Positions 1 through 9,458 of a stretch of 64,000 bases of DNA are shown piece by piece. Source of the DNA: Hydrogenophaga sp. (GTDB lineage Bacteria > Pseudomonadota > Gammaproteobacteria > Burkholderiales > Burkholderiaceae_C); NCBI GenBank assembly GCA_018333605.1, contig JAGXSV010000082.1:23691-87690 (forward strand), in the 5' to 3' direction. The translations under genes and the position numbers were made by a program. Under the pieces are notes generated by a model. It searched no databases. It worked only from the letters and a program-made list of their open reading frames with translations, and had not been told where the DNA came from. Numbering within the stretch: position 1 is the first letter of the stretch; every line of letters begins with the position of its first letter.

Positions 1-408
1 GCGCCCGGCGACCCACCGCGGGTGGACGTGGTGGGTGTCGAGCCCCTGGCGGGACAAGGCATGGAAGTGCGCCTGCTGGTGAAGCTGCGGGTGATCAACC
101 CCAACGACAGCGCCATCGAATACGACGGCGTGTTTGTGGAAATGGACGTGCGCGGCAAATCGTTTGCCAGCGGTGTGAGCAACGCACGCGGCACCGTTCC
201 CCGGTTTGGTGAAACCGTGTTGACCGTGCCCGTCACCGTGCCCGCCCTGGCCATGCTGCGCCAGGCGCTGGGCATGGCACAAGGGGACCGTTCCCCCGTG
301 AGCTACGTGGTCAGCGGCAAGCTTTCTGGGCCCCAGTGGCGCAGCTTGCGCTTCAGATCAAGCGGTGAATTCAGGCTGCCAGAACCCCTGCTCACACCTG
401 CGCGCTGA
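1..408 (+). CDS. LEA type 2 (LEA14-like) protein, C-terminal part
   Basis: The reading frame is open from base 1, so the gene starts upstream of the window and only about 135 C-terminal residues are visible. The segment reads as a beta-sandwich of the LEA14/WHy (water stress and hypersensitive response) type: hydrophobic strands alternate with an NPN-like motif (VINPNDSAIEYDGV) that is characteristic of this fold, followed by a G-rich turn and a strand rich in Val and Thr. Bacterial members are usually small secreted or lipid-anchored proteins of unknown function. The N-terminus that would show a signal peptide or lipobox is missing. Identification as the LEA14 fold is fairly secure; the role is unknown. 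Confidence 0.7.
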   Translation, partial: APGDPPRVDVVGVEPLAGQGMEVRLLVKLRVINPNDSAIEYDGVFVEMDVRGKSFASGVSNARGTVPRFGETVLTVPVTVPALAMLRQALGMAQGDRSPVSYVVSGKLSGPQWRSLRFRSSGEFRLPEPLLTPAR

Positions 409-669
409 TTCAGGGCATGCCTCGGGTTACTTTCCTGCGGCGCCCTGCACGGGACGAGTTGACAGCCTTGAGCGTGGCGCCAGGTAACTCGTTGCCGTCG
501 GCTGACGAACCGGATGATCAGGTTCTTCCGACAACGCCCAAGCGCAAATCCGGCAAAAACCGACGTCCGGTGCACCGCGTGACCAGAACAACACGCTGAC
601 TTCGCCGCACGGCCTCCCGCCAAGCCGTCGAGGCCCGAAAGGGGCCCGCGATCCCTGAAAGGTTCAAAC

Positions 670-2520
670 ATGACCCATTGCATGAGCTTGTTGCGCACCA
701 TGGCCCTGGTCATGCTGATCTGCTGGTTCGTGGTGGCGTGTGCCGGCACAGGTGGCTTTGACCGCTCAGCGGTCGCGGCCGTCCCGCTGGCGCAACCCGA
801 AGCGGCCTCAGGGCTCACCACGAAACCCGGCTGGGTGGCGCGCCGTTTTGCCGTGGCTGCCGCCAACCCGCTGGCGAGCCAAGCCGGTGCCCAAGTGCTG
901 CGCCAGGGCGGCAGTGCGGTGGACGCGGCGATTGCGGTGCAAATGGTGCTGACTTTGGTGGAGCCACAGTCGAGCGGTATCGGGGGCGGGGCTTTCTTGC
1001 TGCACCACGACGGGCGACGGGTGCAGGCCTTTGACGGCCGTGAAACCGCGCCTGCGGCAGCCGAACCCACCCTGTTTCTCGACCAGAAAGGCACGCCCCT
1101 GCCGTTCATGGAGGCCTTGGTGGGCGGCCGTTCGGTGGGAACACCAGGAGCCGTTGCCATGCTGGCCCAGGCGCACCGCCAACACGGCAAGCTGCCCTGG
1201 GCCAGTCTGTTTGAGCCTGCGATCGGACTGGCCGAAGACGGTTTTGCCGTCAGCCCACGCCTGCACACCCTGCTGAAAACAGAAACCGCGTTGCAAAAAG
1301 ATCCGGTAGCCGCAGCCTACTTTTACAACGACGACGGCCAGCCGCACCCGGTCGGCCATGTACTGAAAAATCCGGACCTGGCTGCCGTCTTGCGCGCTAT
1401 CGCCTCAAGGGGGCCGCAAGCTTTTTACGACGGCCCAGTGGCTCTCGCTATGGTGAACAAGGTGCAACAGCACCCCGCCAACCCAGGTCGACTGAACGCG
1501 GAAGACCTGAAGCACTACCAACCGAAAGACCGCGAAGCCCTGTGTTTCCAGCACCTGGTGCAGCAGCGGGCTCTGCGCATCTGCGGTTTCCCGCCACCCG
1601 GCTCGGGGGCACTGGCCATTGGCCAGATCATGGGCTTGCTGGCTCGCACCCCCCACGCCACAGCGGCACCTGCGCCCGGCGCCCCACCCAGCCCCGACTG
1701 GCTGCACACCTACACCGAAGCCTCGCGGCTGGCCTTTGCCGACCGGGCGCAGTATCTCGCCGACCCCGACTTTGTGGAGGCACCGGCAGGCCGCTGGCAC
1801 AGCCTGCTGGATGCGCATTACCTGGACGACCGGGCGCGCCTGATCGGGAACGCACGCATGACCACCGTACCCGCCGGTCAGCCCGGTGGTGTGAACAGCA
1901 GTTGGGCGTCCATGCCCGAGCAACCCGAGTACGGCACCAGCCATATCAGCATCGTCGACGCTTGGGGCAACGCACTGGCCATGACGACCACCATTGAAGC
2001 CGGTTTCGGCTCTCGACTGATGGTCAACACCAGCCAGGGCCGCACTGGAGGCTTCCTGCTCAACAACCAACTCACCGACTTCAGTTTCACGCCCACCGAC
2101 GCGCAAGGCAGACTGGTGGCCAACCGGCTGGAGCCGGGCAAGCGGCCACGTTCTTCCATGTCGCCCACACTCGTTTTCGACGCACAGACGGGCCAGTTGC
2201 TCATGAGCGTCGGCAGCCCGGGCGGGGCGCTCATCATCCACTTCACCGCCAAAACGCTGTTGGGCACCCTGCATTGGGGGCTGAACCCGCAGGCCGCCAT
2301 TGACCTGCCCAATTTCGGCACACTGGGTGGCCCGCTGTTGCTGGAAGCCGGCCGCTTCCCTGCCGCCACCGTGCAGGCGCTGCAACAGCGCGGCCACACG
2401 GTGACGGAAACCGCTTTGCCCAGCGGGCTGCAAGCCCTTCAACGCGGTATGCAAAACGGCCAAGCGGTGTGGCTGGGTGGCGCCGATCCCCGACGCGAGG
2501 GCATCGTGGCTGGAGACTGA
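670..2520 (+). CDS. ggt: Gamma-glutamyltransferase, lipoprotein form
   Basis: 616 residues, the usual length for a gamma-glutamyltranspeptidase precursor. It should hydrolyse or transfer the gamma-glutamyl group of glutathione and related compounds in the periplasm. The N-terminus has a hydrophobic stretch ending in VVAC (Cys24), a lipobox, so the protein is probably lipid-anchored rather than soluble. The central part contains the family signature GGSAVDAAIA near residue 80. The autoprocessing and catalytic Thr lies in the motif YGTSH (about residue 423), so the small subunit would start there; GSPGG follows downstream. The start has an upstream GAAAGG. It is transcribed convergently with the acyl-CoA synthetase gene and separated from the LEA gene by about 260 bases in which I see no other gene. 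Confidence 0.92.
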   Translation: MTHCMSLLRTMALVMLICWFVVACAGTGGFDRSAVAAVPLAQPEAASGLTTKPGWVARRFAVAAANPLASQAGAQVLRQGGSAVDAAIAVQMVLTLVEPQSSGIGGGAFLLHHDGRRVQAFDGRETAPAAAEPTLFLDQKGTPLPFMEALVGGRSVGTPGAVAMLAQAHRQHGKLPWASLFEPAIGLAEDGFAVSPRLHTLLKTETALQKDPVAAAYFYNDDGQPHPVGHVLKNPDLAAVLRAIASRGPQAFYDGPVALAMVNKVQQHPANPGRLNAEDLKHYQPKDREALCFQHLVQQRALRICGFPPPGSGALAIGQIMGLLARTPHATAAPAPGAPPSPDWLHTYTEASRLAFADRAQYLADPDFVEAPAGRWHSLLDAHYLDDRARLIGNARMTTVPAGQPGGVNSSWASMPEQPEYGTSHISIVDAWGNALAMTTTIEAGFGSRLMVNTSQGRTGGFLLNNQLTDFSFTPTDAQGRLVANRLEPGKRPRSSMSPTLVFDAQTGQLLMSVGSPGGALIIHFTAKTLLGTLHWGLNPQAAIDLPNFGTLGGPLLLEAGRFPAATVQALQQRGHTVTETALPSGLQALQRGMQNGQAVWLGGADPRREGIVAGD

Positions 2521-2556
2521 AAGGCTGAGCGTCTTTCTCCCCTGCCTCGCTCGTCC

Positions 2557-4203
2557 TCAAACGTCGATGGCCTGTGCAGATCCCGCCCGTTTGCGCAGTT
2601 CAAACTTTTGAATCTTGCCGGTGCTGGTTTTCGGCAACTCACCAAACACCACACAACGCGGAACCTTGAAACCGGCCAGGTGTTTTTTGCAGTGCGCCAC
2701 GATGTCCTCGGGCGAGGTGTGGGCACCGAACTTCAGTTCGACGAACGCACAGGGCGTTTCGCCCCACCTGGCGTCGGGTCGGGCCACCACGGCGGCGGCC
2801 AGCACGTCCGGGTGGCGGTACAACACATCTTCCACCTCGATGGACGAGATGTTTTCTCCGCCCGAAATGATGATGTCCTTGCTGCGGTCCTTGATCTTGA
2901 AGTAGCCGTCGGGGTATTGCACCGCCAGGTCGCCGCTGTGAAACCAGCCACCGGCAAACGCCTCCGCCGTGGCCTCGGGGTTTTTCAGGTAACCCTTCAT
3001 GGCAATGTTGCCCTTGAACATGATCTCGCCCATGGTCTCGCCGTCCTGGGGCACGGGTTCCATCGTCTCGGGGTTCAACACGCGCACGTCGCGCTGCAGG
3101 TGGTAACGCACACCCTGGCGTGCGTTGAGCCGGGCGCGCTCGCCCACGTCCAGCGCGTCCCAGGCTTCGTGTTTGGCACACACCGTGGCCGGGCCATACA
3201 CCTCGGTCAGGCCGTACACATGGGTCAGGTCAAAACCCATCTGCTCCATGCCTTCAATCATGGAAGCAGGCGGCGCCGCACCCGCCACCATGGCCTTGAT
3301 GCCAGCCGGTACACCCGCCTTCATGGCTGCGGGCGCGTTCACCAGCAGACCGTGCACGATGGGCGCGCCACAGTAATGCGTCACACCGTGCTCGCGCATG
3401 GCGTCGAAAATGGCTTGCGGATCCACGCGGCGCAGGCACACGTTCACGCCTGCACGCGCCGCCACGGTCCAGGGGAAACACCAGCCGTTGCAGTGAAACA
3501 TGGGCAAGGTCCACAGGTAGACCGCGTGTTTGGGCATGTCCCATTCCAGAATGTTGGAAATGGCGTTGGTGGCCGCACCCCGGTGGTGGTAGACCACGCC
3601 CTTGGGGTTGCCGGTGGTGCCGCTGGTGTAGTTCAGCGCAATGGCGTCCCACTCGTCCTCAGGCAACTGCCAGGCAAAGGCAGGGTCGCCGCCCGCCAGA
3701 AACGATTCATAGGTGGTGCTGCCCACCGGCTGGTGTTCGCCAGCAAACAGCGCGTCCTCCACGTCAATCAGCAACAGTGGCGTGGTTGCCTGGCGCAGTT
3801 TGAGCGCCCGGGCCATGGTGCCGGCAAATTCCGGGTCCACGATCACGGCTTTTGCCTCGCCATGGTCCAGCATGAACGCAATCGCTTCCGGGTCGAGCCG
3901 GGTGTTGAGCGCATTGAGCACGGCGCCCGCCATGGGCACGCCAAAGTGCGCCTCCACCATGGGCGGCGTGTTGGGCAACATCACGGCCACCGTGTCGTTT
4001 TTGCCCAGGCCAGCGCGCTGCAAGGCGCTGGCCAAACGGCGCGCGCGGGCATAGGTCTGGCTCCAGGTCTGGCGCAGCCCGCCGTGCACGATGGCCAGCC
4101 GGTCCGGGTACACCTCGGCGGTGCGCTCGATGAACGACAGCGGAGAAATCGGCGTGAAGTTCGCTTCGTTGCGGGGCAGGTCCTGGTCGTAGATGCTGGT
4201 CAT
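2557..4203 (-). CDS. AMP-dependent acyl-CoA synthetase
   Basis: About 548 residues of the ANL (acyl-CoA synthetase/NRPS adenylation/luciferase) superfamily. It activates a carboxylic acid to acyl-AMP and then to the CoA thioester in the cytoplasm. Visible motifs in order: P-loop-like YTSGTTGNPKG (about residue 185), the adenine-binding YGLTEVYGPA, the hinge region SGGENISSIEVED and the C-terminal catalytic Lys in PKTSTGKIQKF. Length and the SGGENISSIEVE sequence resemble the DmdB/medium-chain group used in fatty-acid or methylmercaptopropionate metabolism, but the substrate cannot be read from sequence. I chose the internal Met at 4203 because GGAG lies eight bases upstream; an in-frame Met at 4230 has no ribosome site. 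The gene is divergent from dnaG with starts only 44 bases apart. Confidence 0.88.
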   Translation of the reverse strand: MTSIYDQDLPRNEANFTPISPLSFIERTAEVYPDRLAIVHGGLRQTWSQTYARARRLASALQRAGLGKNDTVAVMLPNTPPMVEAHFGVPMAGAVLNALNTRLDPEAIAFMLDHGEAKAVIVDPEFAGTMARALKLRQATTPLLLIDVEDALFAGEHQPVGSTTYESFLAGGDPAFAWQLPEDEWDAIALNYTSGTTGNPKGVVYHHRGAATNAISNILEWDMPKHAVYLWTLPMFHCNGWCFPWTVAARAGVNVCLRRVDPQAIFDAMREHGVTHYCGAPIVHGLLVNAPAAMKAGVPAGIKAMVAGAAPPASMIEGMEQMGFDLTHVYGLTEVYGPATVCAKHEAWDALDVGERARLNARQGVRYHLQRDVRVLNPETMEPVPQDGETMGEIMFKGNIAMKGYLKNPEATAEAFAGGWFHSGDLAVQYPDGYFKIKDRSKDIIISGGENISSIEVEDVLYRHPDVLAAAVVARPDARWGETPCAFVELKFGAHTSPEDIVAHCKKHLAGFKVPRCVVFGELPKTSTGKIQKFELRKRAGSAQAIDV

Positions 4204-4247
4204 GCGGGTCTCCGGGGTCTTTGGGGTCATTGATAGAGAATAGGTAG

Positions 4248-6257
4248 GTGGCCATACCGCAAACCTTCATCCAGGAACTGCTCAACCGCGTCGACGTGGT
4301 CGACGTGGTGGGCCGCTACGTCCAGCTCAAAAAAGGTGGCGCCAACCTGATGGGGCTGTGTCCGTTCCACGGCGAAAAGTCGCCATCTTTCAGTGTCAGC
4401 CCAACCAAGCAGTTCTACCACTGCTTTGGCTGTGGCGCCAACGGCAATGCCATTGGTTTCCTCATGGAACACGCCGGCATGAGCTTCATTGAAGCGGTGA
4501 AAGACCTGGCGCAACAGACCGGATTGCAAATCCCGGAAGACGACGCGTCCCCACAAGACCGCGAGCGTGCTGCGCAGCAGCGACAAAAACAGGCCACGCT
4601 GAACGATGTGCTGGAAAAAGCCGCTCAGGCATACATGAAGCAGCTCAAGGCATCCCCGCGTGCGGTGGCTTACCTGAAAGGCCGTGGCTTGTCGGGCGAA
4701 ATCGCAAAAACCTTTGGGCTCGGCTATGCCCCGGAAGGCTGGCGCGGCCTGGCCAGCGTGTTTCCCAACTACGCTGACCCGCTGCTGGTTGAATCCGGGC
4801 TGGTCATTGAACACGCCGATGAATTGGGGGCTGACGGGCAAGCCAAGCGCTACGACCGTTTCCGCGACCGCATCATGTTCCCGATCCGAAACGTCAAAGG
4901 CGAATACATCGGTTTCGGTGGCCGCGTGCTCGACAAAGGCGAGCCCAAGTACCTGAATTCACCCGAAACGCCGGTGTTCAGCAAGGGCCGTGAGCTCTAC
5001 GGCTTGTTTGAAGGCCGCACCGCCATCCGCGTGGCCGGCTACGCCCTGGTGACCGAAGGCTACATGGACGTGGTGGCCCTGGCCCAGCTCGGTTTTGCCA
5101 ACGCGGTGGCCACGCTGGGCACGGCCTGCACCGCCGACCACGTGCAAAAGCTGTTCCGGTTCACCGACAGCGTGGTCTTCAGCTTCGACGGCGACAACGC
5201 CGGGCGCCGCGCCGCACGCAAGGCGCTGGACGCTGCCCTGCCCCTGGCCACCGACACGCGCAGCGTGAAATTCCTTTTTCTGCCGGCCGAGCACGATCCA
5301 GACAGCTTCGTGCGCGCCAACGGTGAAGCGGCTTTTGCGCAGTGCGTGAAAGAAGCCATGCCGCTCTCGCGCTTCCTCATTGAAGCGGCGAGCGCAGAGT
5401 GCGACCTCACCTCAGCGGAAGGCCGCGCCCGCATGGCTGCGCAGGCCCGCCCACTGTGGAGCGCCCTACCCGATGGCGCACTCAAACGCCAGCTGATCGG
5501 CGAACTGGCCGAAGGCGCCGGGCTGAACAGCCAGGATCTTTTGCAACTTTGGCAACAAGCTGGCAGCGGCCCACGCGCGCGCCGCAGCGCAAGCGGTGAG
5601 CCACCCAGCCGCACCCACGAATTCACCCTGGAAGGCAGCGGCGGCCATTACCCCGACGACGAAGCGCGCTACCCCGACAACCGCAAGTCCTGGGAGGCAA
5701 CTGGTGGTGGATACGGCAGCGGCGCTGGCGGTGGCTACAGCAAAGGTGGCGATTTCGGCGGCAAGCGTTTCGGAAAATACCGCCGGGCTGAGCCACCACC
5801 GCCACGCATGCTGGGGCAACGCCGCGCTGCCACCAGCCGCGCTGACCGGGCGGTGGGTTTGCTGCTGTCCAACGCACAAGCCTGGGACCAGCTGTCCCCC
5901 GACGACCACGCCATGCTCGCCCATTTGCCGCCCCCACAAGGCCCTGCCCTGGCTTGGCTGGAGGTGCAGATGCATGAGCACGGCCCGCAGCCCTGGGTGG
6001 CCTTGCGCGAAGCCCTGCGCGGTCATGCATCGGAGGCTTATGTCTGCGCGCAGGTCGAACAAGTCACACTGGTCAACGACCCGGCATCGGAGCTCTCCGA
6101 GCTCAACGGCATCATGAACCTGCTGCGCGCCGATGCACTGAAGGCACTGGCCGACACCCTGGCGGCCAGAGTGCAGCAAGGCGATGCGTCTGCCTACGAG
6201 GAATTCAAACACGTGACAGACCGTATCAAGGCCTTGAAAAACAGCCACCCGGTATAA
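4248..6257 (+). CDS. dnaG: DNA primase DnaG
   Basis: 669 residues. DnaG makes RNA primers for the replication fork and works with the DnaB helicase. The N-terminal CHC2 zinc finger is complete (Cys38, His41, Cys59, Cys62), followed by the catalytic core and a TOPRIM domain (VTEGYMDVVAL; FSFDGDNAGRRA). A Gly/Tyr/Lys-rich linker around residues 460-520 separates the core from the C-terminal DnaB-interaction domain. The start is GTG, preceded by GAGAATAGG, and it sits almost back-to-back with the acyl-CoA synthetase start. rpoD follows after a 293-base gap, the dnaG-rpoD order of the macromolecular-synthesis operon; rpsU is not next to it here. Confidence 0.96.
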   Translation: MAIPQTFIQELLNRVDVVDVVGRYVQLKKGGANLMGLCPFHGEKSPSFSVSPTKQFYHCFGCGANGNAIGFLMEHAGMSFIEAVKDLAQQTGLQIPEDDASPQDRERAAQQRQKQATLNDVLEKAAQAYMKQLKASPRAVAYLKGRGLSGEIAKTFGLGYAPEGWRGLASVFPNYADPLLVESGLVIEHADELGADGQAKRYDRFRDRIMFPIRNVKGEYIGFGGRVLDKGEPKYLNSPETPVFSKGRELYGLFEGRTAIRVAGYALVTEGYMDVVALAQLGFANAVATLGTACTADHVQKLFRFTDSVVFSFDGDNAGRRAARKALDAALPLATDTRSVKFLFLPAEHDPDSFVRANGEAAFAQCVKEAMPLSRFLIEAASAECDLTSAEGRARMAAQARPLWSALPDGALKRQLIGELAEGAGLNSQDLLQLWQQAGSGPRARRSASGEPPSRTHEFTLEGSGGHYPDDEARYPDNRKSWEATGGGYGSGAGGGYSKGGDFGGKRFGKYRRAEPPPPRMLGQRRAATSRADRAVGLLLSNAQAWDQLSPDDHAMLAHLPPPQGPALAWLEVQMHEHGPQPWVALREALRGHASEAYVCAQVEQVTLVNDPASELSELNGIMNLLRADALKALADTLAARVQQGDASAYEEFKHVTDRIKALKNSHPV

Positions 6258-6258
6258 T
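6253..6258 (+). promoter_or_regulatory. Candidate -10 element for rpoD, overlapping dnaG stop
   Basis: A perfect TATAAT overlaps the TAA stop codon of dnaG. A TTGAAA lies 13 bases upstream, which is too close for a standard -35, and nothing better is found at 16-18 bases, so this is a weak prediction. If used, the rpoD transcript would have a leader of about 285 bases. The 6259-6550 leader has no gene. It contains a strong stem-loop, CCCAC(C)CTTTC pairing with GAAAGGTGGG at 6423-6447, that is not followed by a T-run and so does not look like a terminator. Confidence 0.35.
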
Positions 6259-6550
6259 GTATGGTTTCGCACCGCAAGCGCGACAGCAGCACCTCCGGCT
6301 CGGCCCGGCCCCCAGTAACGGGGCTACATGGATCTCGTTCCTGGCCACCTCAGCGACCACGTTGGTCCTGACGGAACCCCGCAAGGGCTGCATACCAAAT
6401 GATCGCCCCAACAGCTTGCAGGCCCACCCTTTCCGGCGAAAGGTGGGTGTTGTGCACCACAAAAATCACCGGGGTTGCCCATCTGCTGGGGCGGCCTGGC
6501 GGCTTTTGTCTGTTCTGCCGGTTCCTGTTTGACGTTTTTTTGAGGTCCTC

Positions 6551-8878
6551 ATGCCCACGAAGAAGTCCAGTGCGTCCGTCGTGTCCAGTAGCAAAACCGC
6601 CAAAGCCAGCCCGAGCAAGGCGACACCGGTAGCCCCCCCGAAGAAAGCCCCTGCTGTGACCGACAAGTCCCCCACCAAAGCCGTTGCCAAAAAGGCCGCT
6701 GGCAAGACCGCACCCGAAGCTCTCGACACCGATCTGGCGATCGAGGCGGGCACCGTCAAAAAGAAAGCTGGCCGACCGGCCAAAGCCGTCTCCGCAGACA
6801 AACCGGCAGCCAAGCGCGGTCGAAAGCCCAAGGCTGGCGCTTCGTCTGACGTCGACATGGACGACGCGGACCTGAGCGACATTGAAGACGATCTGAGCGG
6901 CGAACCCGAGGTGGAAACCGAAACGGTAGACCCTTCCGCACAGCCGGTTGAAAAGGTCAAGCCGCTGCGCATGAAGATCAGCAAGGCCAAAGAACGCGCG
7001 CTGATGAAGGAATTCGGCCTGGACGAAACTGTCCTTTCGGAAGAAGAAGCCAAGAACCGCCGCGAGCGCCTGAAGACCCTGATCAAGATGGGCAAGACGC
7101 GTGGTTACCTGACCCACGGCGAAATCAACGACCACCTACCCGACAAGCTGGTCGAAGCCGAGACGCTGGAAGTGGTGGTTTCGCTGCTCAACGACATGGG
7201 AGTGGCCGTCTACGAGCAGACCCCTGACGCCGAAACCCTGCTGCTGAACAACACCGGCCCTACCGCCGCGACCGAAGAAGAAGCCGAAGAGGAAGCCGAA
7301 GCCGCCCTGTCCACCGTGGACAGCGAGTTCGGCCGCACCACCGACCCGGTTCGCATGTACATGCGCGAAATGGGTACCGTGGAGTTGCTGACACGCGAAG
7401 GCGAGATCGAGATCGCCAAGCGTATCGAAGGTGGTCTGAACGACATGATCGCCGCCATTTCCGAGAGTCCGGCCACCATCGCCGAAATTTTGGCCATGGC
7501 CGAAGACATTCGCGAAGGCAAGGTGGTGATTTCAAGCGTGGTTGACGGGTTTGCTGACGCCAATGCGGCCGACGATTACGTGGCCGAAGAAGACTTTGAC
7601 GACTACGACGAAGCCGATGACGACGATGGCAAAGGTGGCTCCAAGGCACTGACCCGCAAACTCGAAGAACTCAAGCGCGAGGCGCTGGAGCGCTTTGACA
7701 CCATGCGCGCCCTGTTCGAGAAGTTGCACAAGACCTACGACAAGGAAGGTTATGGCACGCCGACCTATTTGAAGACCCAGGCGGCCATCACCGAAACGCT
7801 GATGTCGATCCGATTCACCGCCAAGGCGATTGAAAAACTGTGCAGCACGATGCGCAACCAAGTGGATGAAGTGCGCAAGAAAGAACGCGAACTGCGCCGC
7901 ATCATTGTTGACAAGTGCGGCATGCCACAAGAAAAATTCATTGCCGAATTCCCTGCCAACCTGCTCAACCTGAAATGGGTGGAAAAGCAGGCGGCTGCTG
8001 GCAAGCCCTGGAGCGTGATCATGCAGCGCAACATCCCGCCCGTGCAGGAGTTGCAAACGGGCCTGATGACCATTCAGACCAGCGTGGTCGTGCCGTTGGC
8101 GCACCTGAAAGACATCCACAAGCGAATGAATCAGGGCGAGTCCACCTCGCGCGACGCCAAGAAAGAGATGATCGAGGCCAACCTGCGCCTGGTGATCTCG
8201 ATCGCGAAAAAGTACACCAACCGTGGCCTCCAGTTCCTGGATCTGATCCAGGAGGGCAACATTGGTTTGATGAAGGCGGTGGATAAATTCGAATACCGTC
8301 GTGGTTACAAATTCTCCACCTATGCCACCTGGTGGATTCGCCAGGCCATCACCCGCTCCATCGCGGACCAGGCGCGCACGATTCGCATCCCGGTCCACAT
8401 GATCGAGACCATCAACAAGATGAACCGCATCAGCCGCCAGCATCTGCAGGAGCACGGTTTTGAGCCCGATGCGTCCATTCTGGCCGAAAAGATGGAAATG
8501 CCCGAGGACAAGATCCGCAAAATCATGAAGATCGCGAAAGAGCCGATCTCAATGGAAACACCCATTGGTGACGATGACGATTCGCATTTGGGCGATTTCA
8601 TCGAGGACAGCGCCAACACAGCACCCATGGACGCAGCCATGCAAGCCGGTCTGCGTGAAGTGGTCAAGGACATTCTCGACAGCCTCACGCCGCGCGAAGC
8701 CAAGGTGCTGCGCATGCGCTTCGGCATCGAGATGTCCACCGATCACACATTGGAGGAGGTCGGCAAACAATTCGACGTCACCCGCGAGCGCATCCGGCAG
8801 ATTGAAAGCAAGGCAGTGCGCAAACTCAAGCACCCCAGTCGTTCCGACAAGCTGCGCAGCTTTATCGATACGATGTAA
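6551..8878 (+). CDS. rpoD: RNA polymerase primary sigma factor (sigma-70)
   Basis: 775 residues. This is the housekeeping sigma factor. The first ~140 residues are a low-complexity Lys/Ala/Pro-rich tail followed by acidic stretches, typical of betaproteobacterial RpoD. Then come region 1.1, region 1.2 with [21 protein letters not shown], the non-conserved acidic insert, region 2 with [24 protein letters not shown] and [17 protein letters not shown], region 3, and region 4 with the promoter-reading HTH ([18 protein letters not shown]). The ATG has GAGG seven bases upstream after a T-rich stretch. A strong terminator follows directly. Confidence 0.97.
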   Translation: MPTKKSSASVVSSSKTAKASPSKATPVAPPKKAPAVTDKSPTKAVAKKAAGKTAPEALDTDLAIEAGTVKKKAGRPAKAVSADKPAAKRGRKPKAGASSDVDMDDADLSDIEDDLSGEPEVETETVDPSAQPVEKVKPLRMKISKAKERALMKEFGLDETVLSEEEAKNRRERLKTLIKMGKTRGYLTHGEINDHLPDKLVEAETLEVVVSLLNDMGVAVYEQTPDAETLLLNNTGPTAATEEEAEEEAEAALSTVDSEFGRTTDPVRMYMREMGTVELLTREGEIEIAKRIEGGLNDMIAAISESPATIAEILAMAEDIREGKVVISSVVDGFADANAADDYVAEEDFDDYDEADDDDGKGGSKALTRKLEELKREALERFDTMRALFEKLHKTYDKEGYGTPTYLKTQAAITETLMSIRFTAKAIEKLCSTMRNQVDEVRKKERELRRIIVDKCGMPQEKFIAEFPANLLNLKWVEKQAAAGKPWSVIMQRNIPPVQELQTGLMTIQTSVVVPLAHLKDIHKRMNQGESTSRDAKKEMIEANLRLVISIAKKYTNRGLQFLDLIQEGNIGLMKAVDKFEYRRGYKFSTYATWWIRQAITRSIADQARTIRIPVHMIETINKMNRISRQHLQEHGFEPDASILAEKMEMPEDKIRKIMKIAKEPISMETPIGDDDDSHLGDFIEDSANTAPMDAAMQAGLREVVKDILDSLTPREAKVLRMRFGIEMSTDHTLEEVGKQFDVTRERIRQIESKAVRKLKHPSRSDKLRSFIDTM

Positions 8879-8894
8879 ACGGGTAATGAATGGC

Positions 8895-8923
8895 AAAAGG
8901 GCCCCGCTGCGGGAGGCCCTTTT
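8895..8923 (+). terminator. Intrinsic terminator of rpoD
   Basis: AAAAGGGCC and GGCCCTTTT pair perfectly around an 11-base loop, 16 bases after the rpoD stop. The T-run is on the plus strand, and the A-run makes it potentially bidirectional. Confidence 0.85.
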
Positions 8924-9410
8924 GTCAATACATCCCTTATTCGGTTCCGCGAAGGGTGATTCGAAAGCTCGGAGGGCCGAACGATCCAGGCACTTCCAGC
9001 CCGTTAGGAATTGGCGACTCAGTCCGATTTGAGCAATCAACCGCTGTTACGCCAACAGCGTGGCAGTTGTCGCAAACAATCCGTCCACACCGACCTGACG
9101 CTCAGCAGCTTGGCGCCTTGTCGAAGCCTCGTCAGACTCTTCCGGTGCTGGAACGGGATAACCTCGAACGGCTTGATACAGCCACACCCCTCCTGTCCTC
9201 TCGAGGGTCGTTGTGTGAACGTCCTCGTGGGCACCCAGCACCTGCCAAACGTCATTTGTTCACGCGCTCGTTTGTTTGGGCAGGCTGCACGCGTTCTTTC
9301 TGCGCCTGGATCTCGACGTCACGCGATTGCAAGTGACGTTGTCACAGTGTCCGGTTCCGAGCGTGGGATCTAGCAGCAGTTGTGAACCCATTGTGGGTGG
9401 GCGAAGACCA
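8924..9410. other. 487-base gene-free interval between rpoD and the ompA-like gene
   Basis: Bounded on both sides by strong terminators. Open frames exist on both strands (for example 8890-9336 plus and 9037-9255 minus) but their translations have no recognisable domain, no ribosome site and unnatural composition. I looked for tRNA, 6S-type or other RNA folds and found only short stems, such as TTCGG/CCGAA around 8940-8980. Base composition looks a little less GC-rich than the neighbours. I cannot assign a function. Confidence 0.5.
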
Positions 9411-9412
9411 TA

Positions 9413-9440
9413 AAAAAACCGCGCCGTAGCGCGGTTTTTT
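9413..9440 (-). terminator. Symmetrical terminator downstream of the ompA-like gene
   Basis: A perfect 12-base stem (AAAAAACCGCGC with GCGCGGTTTTTT) and a four-base loop. It lies 18 bases beyond the stop of the minus-strand ompA-like gene. The A- and T-runs make it work in either direction. Confidence 0.9.
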
Positions 9441-9458
9441 CGCATCAGCGAAATTCAG

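Noticed and set aside
417..599. 60-residue open frame before ggt
   Set aside because: No ribosome site, Arg/Pro-rich composition, no recognisable domain; the 260-base gap more likely holds the ggt promoter.
2608..4233. 541-residue plus-strand open frame opposite the acyl-CoA synthetase
   Set aside because: His/Val/Gly-rich shadow of the minus-strand gene, as common in high-GC DNA.
8955..8980. Possible tRNA T-arm (TTCGAA-like) in the gap after rpoD
   Set aside because: The flanking bases do not pair into a five-base T stem, and no anticodon or acceptor arms could be built on either strand.
8890..9336. 148-residue open frame after rpoD
   Set aside because: Begins inside the rpoD terminator and its translation has no family resemblance.
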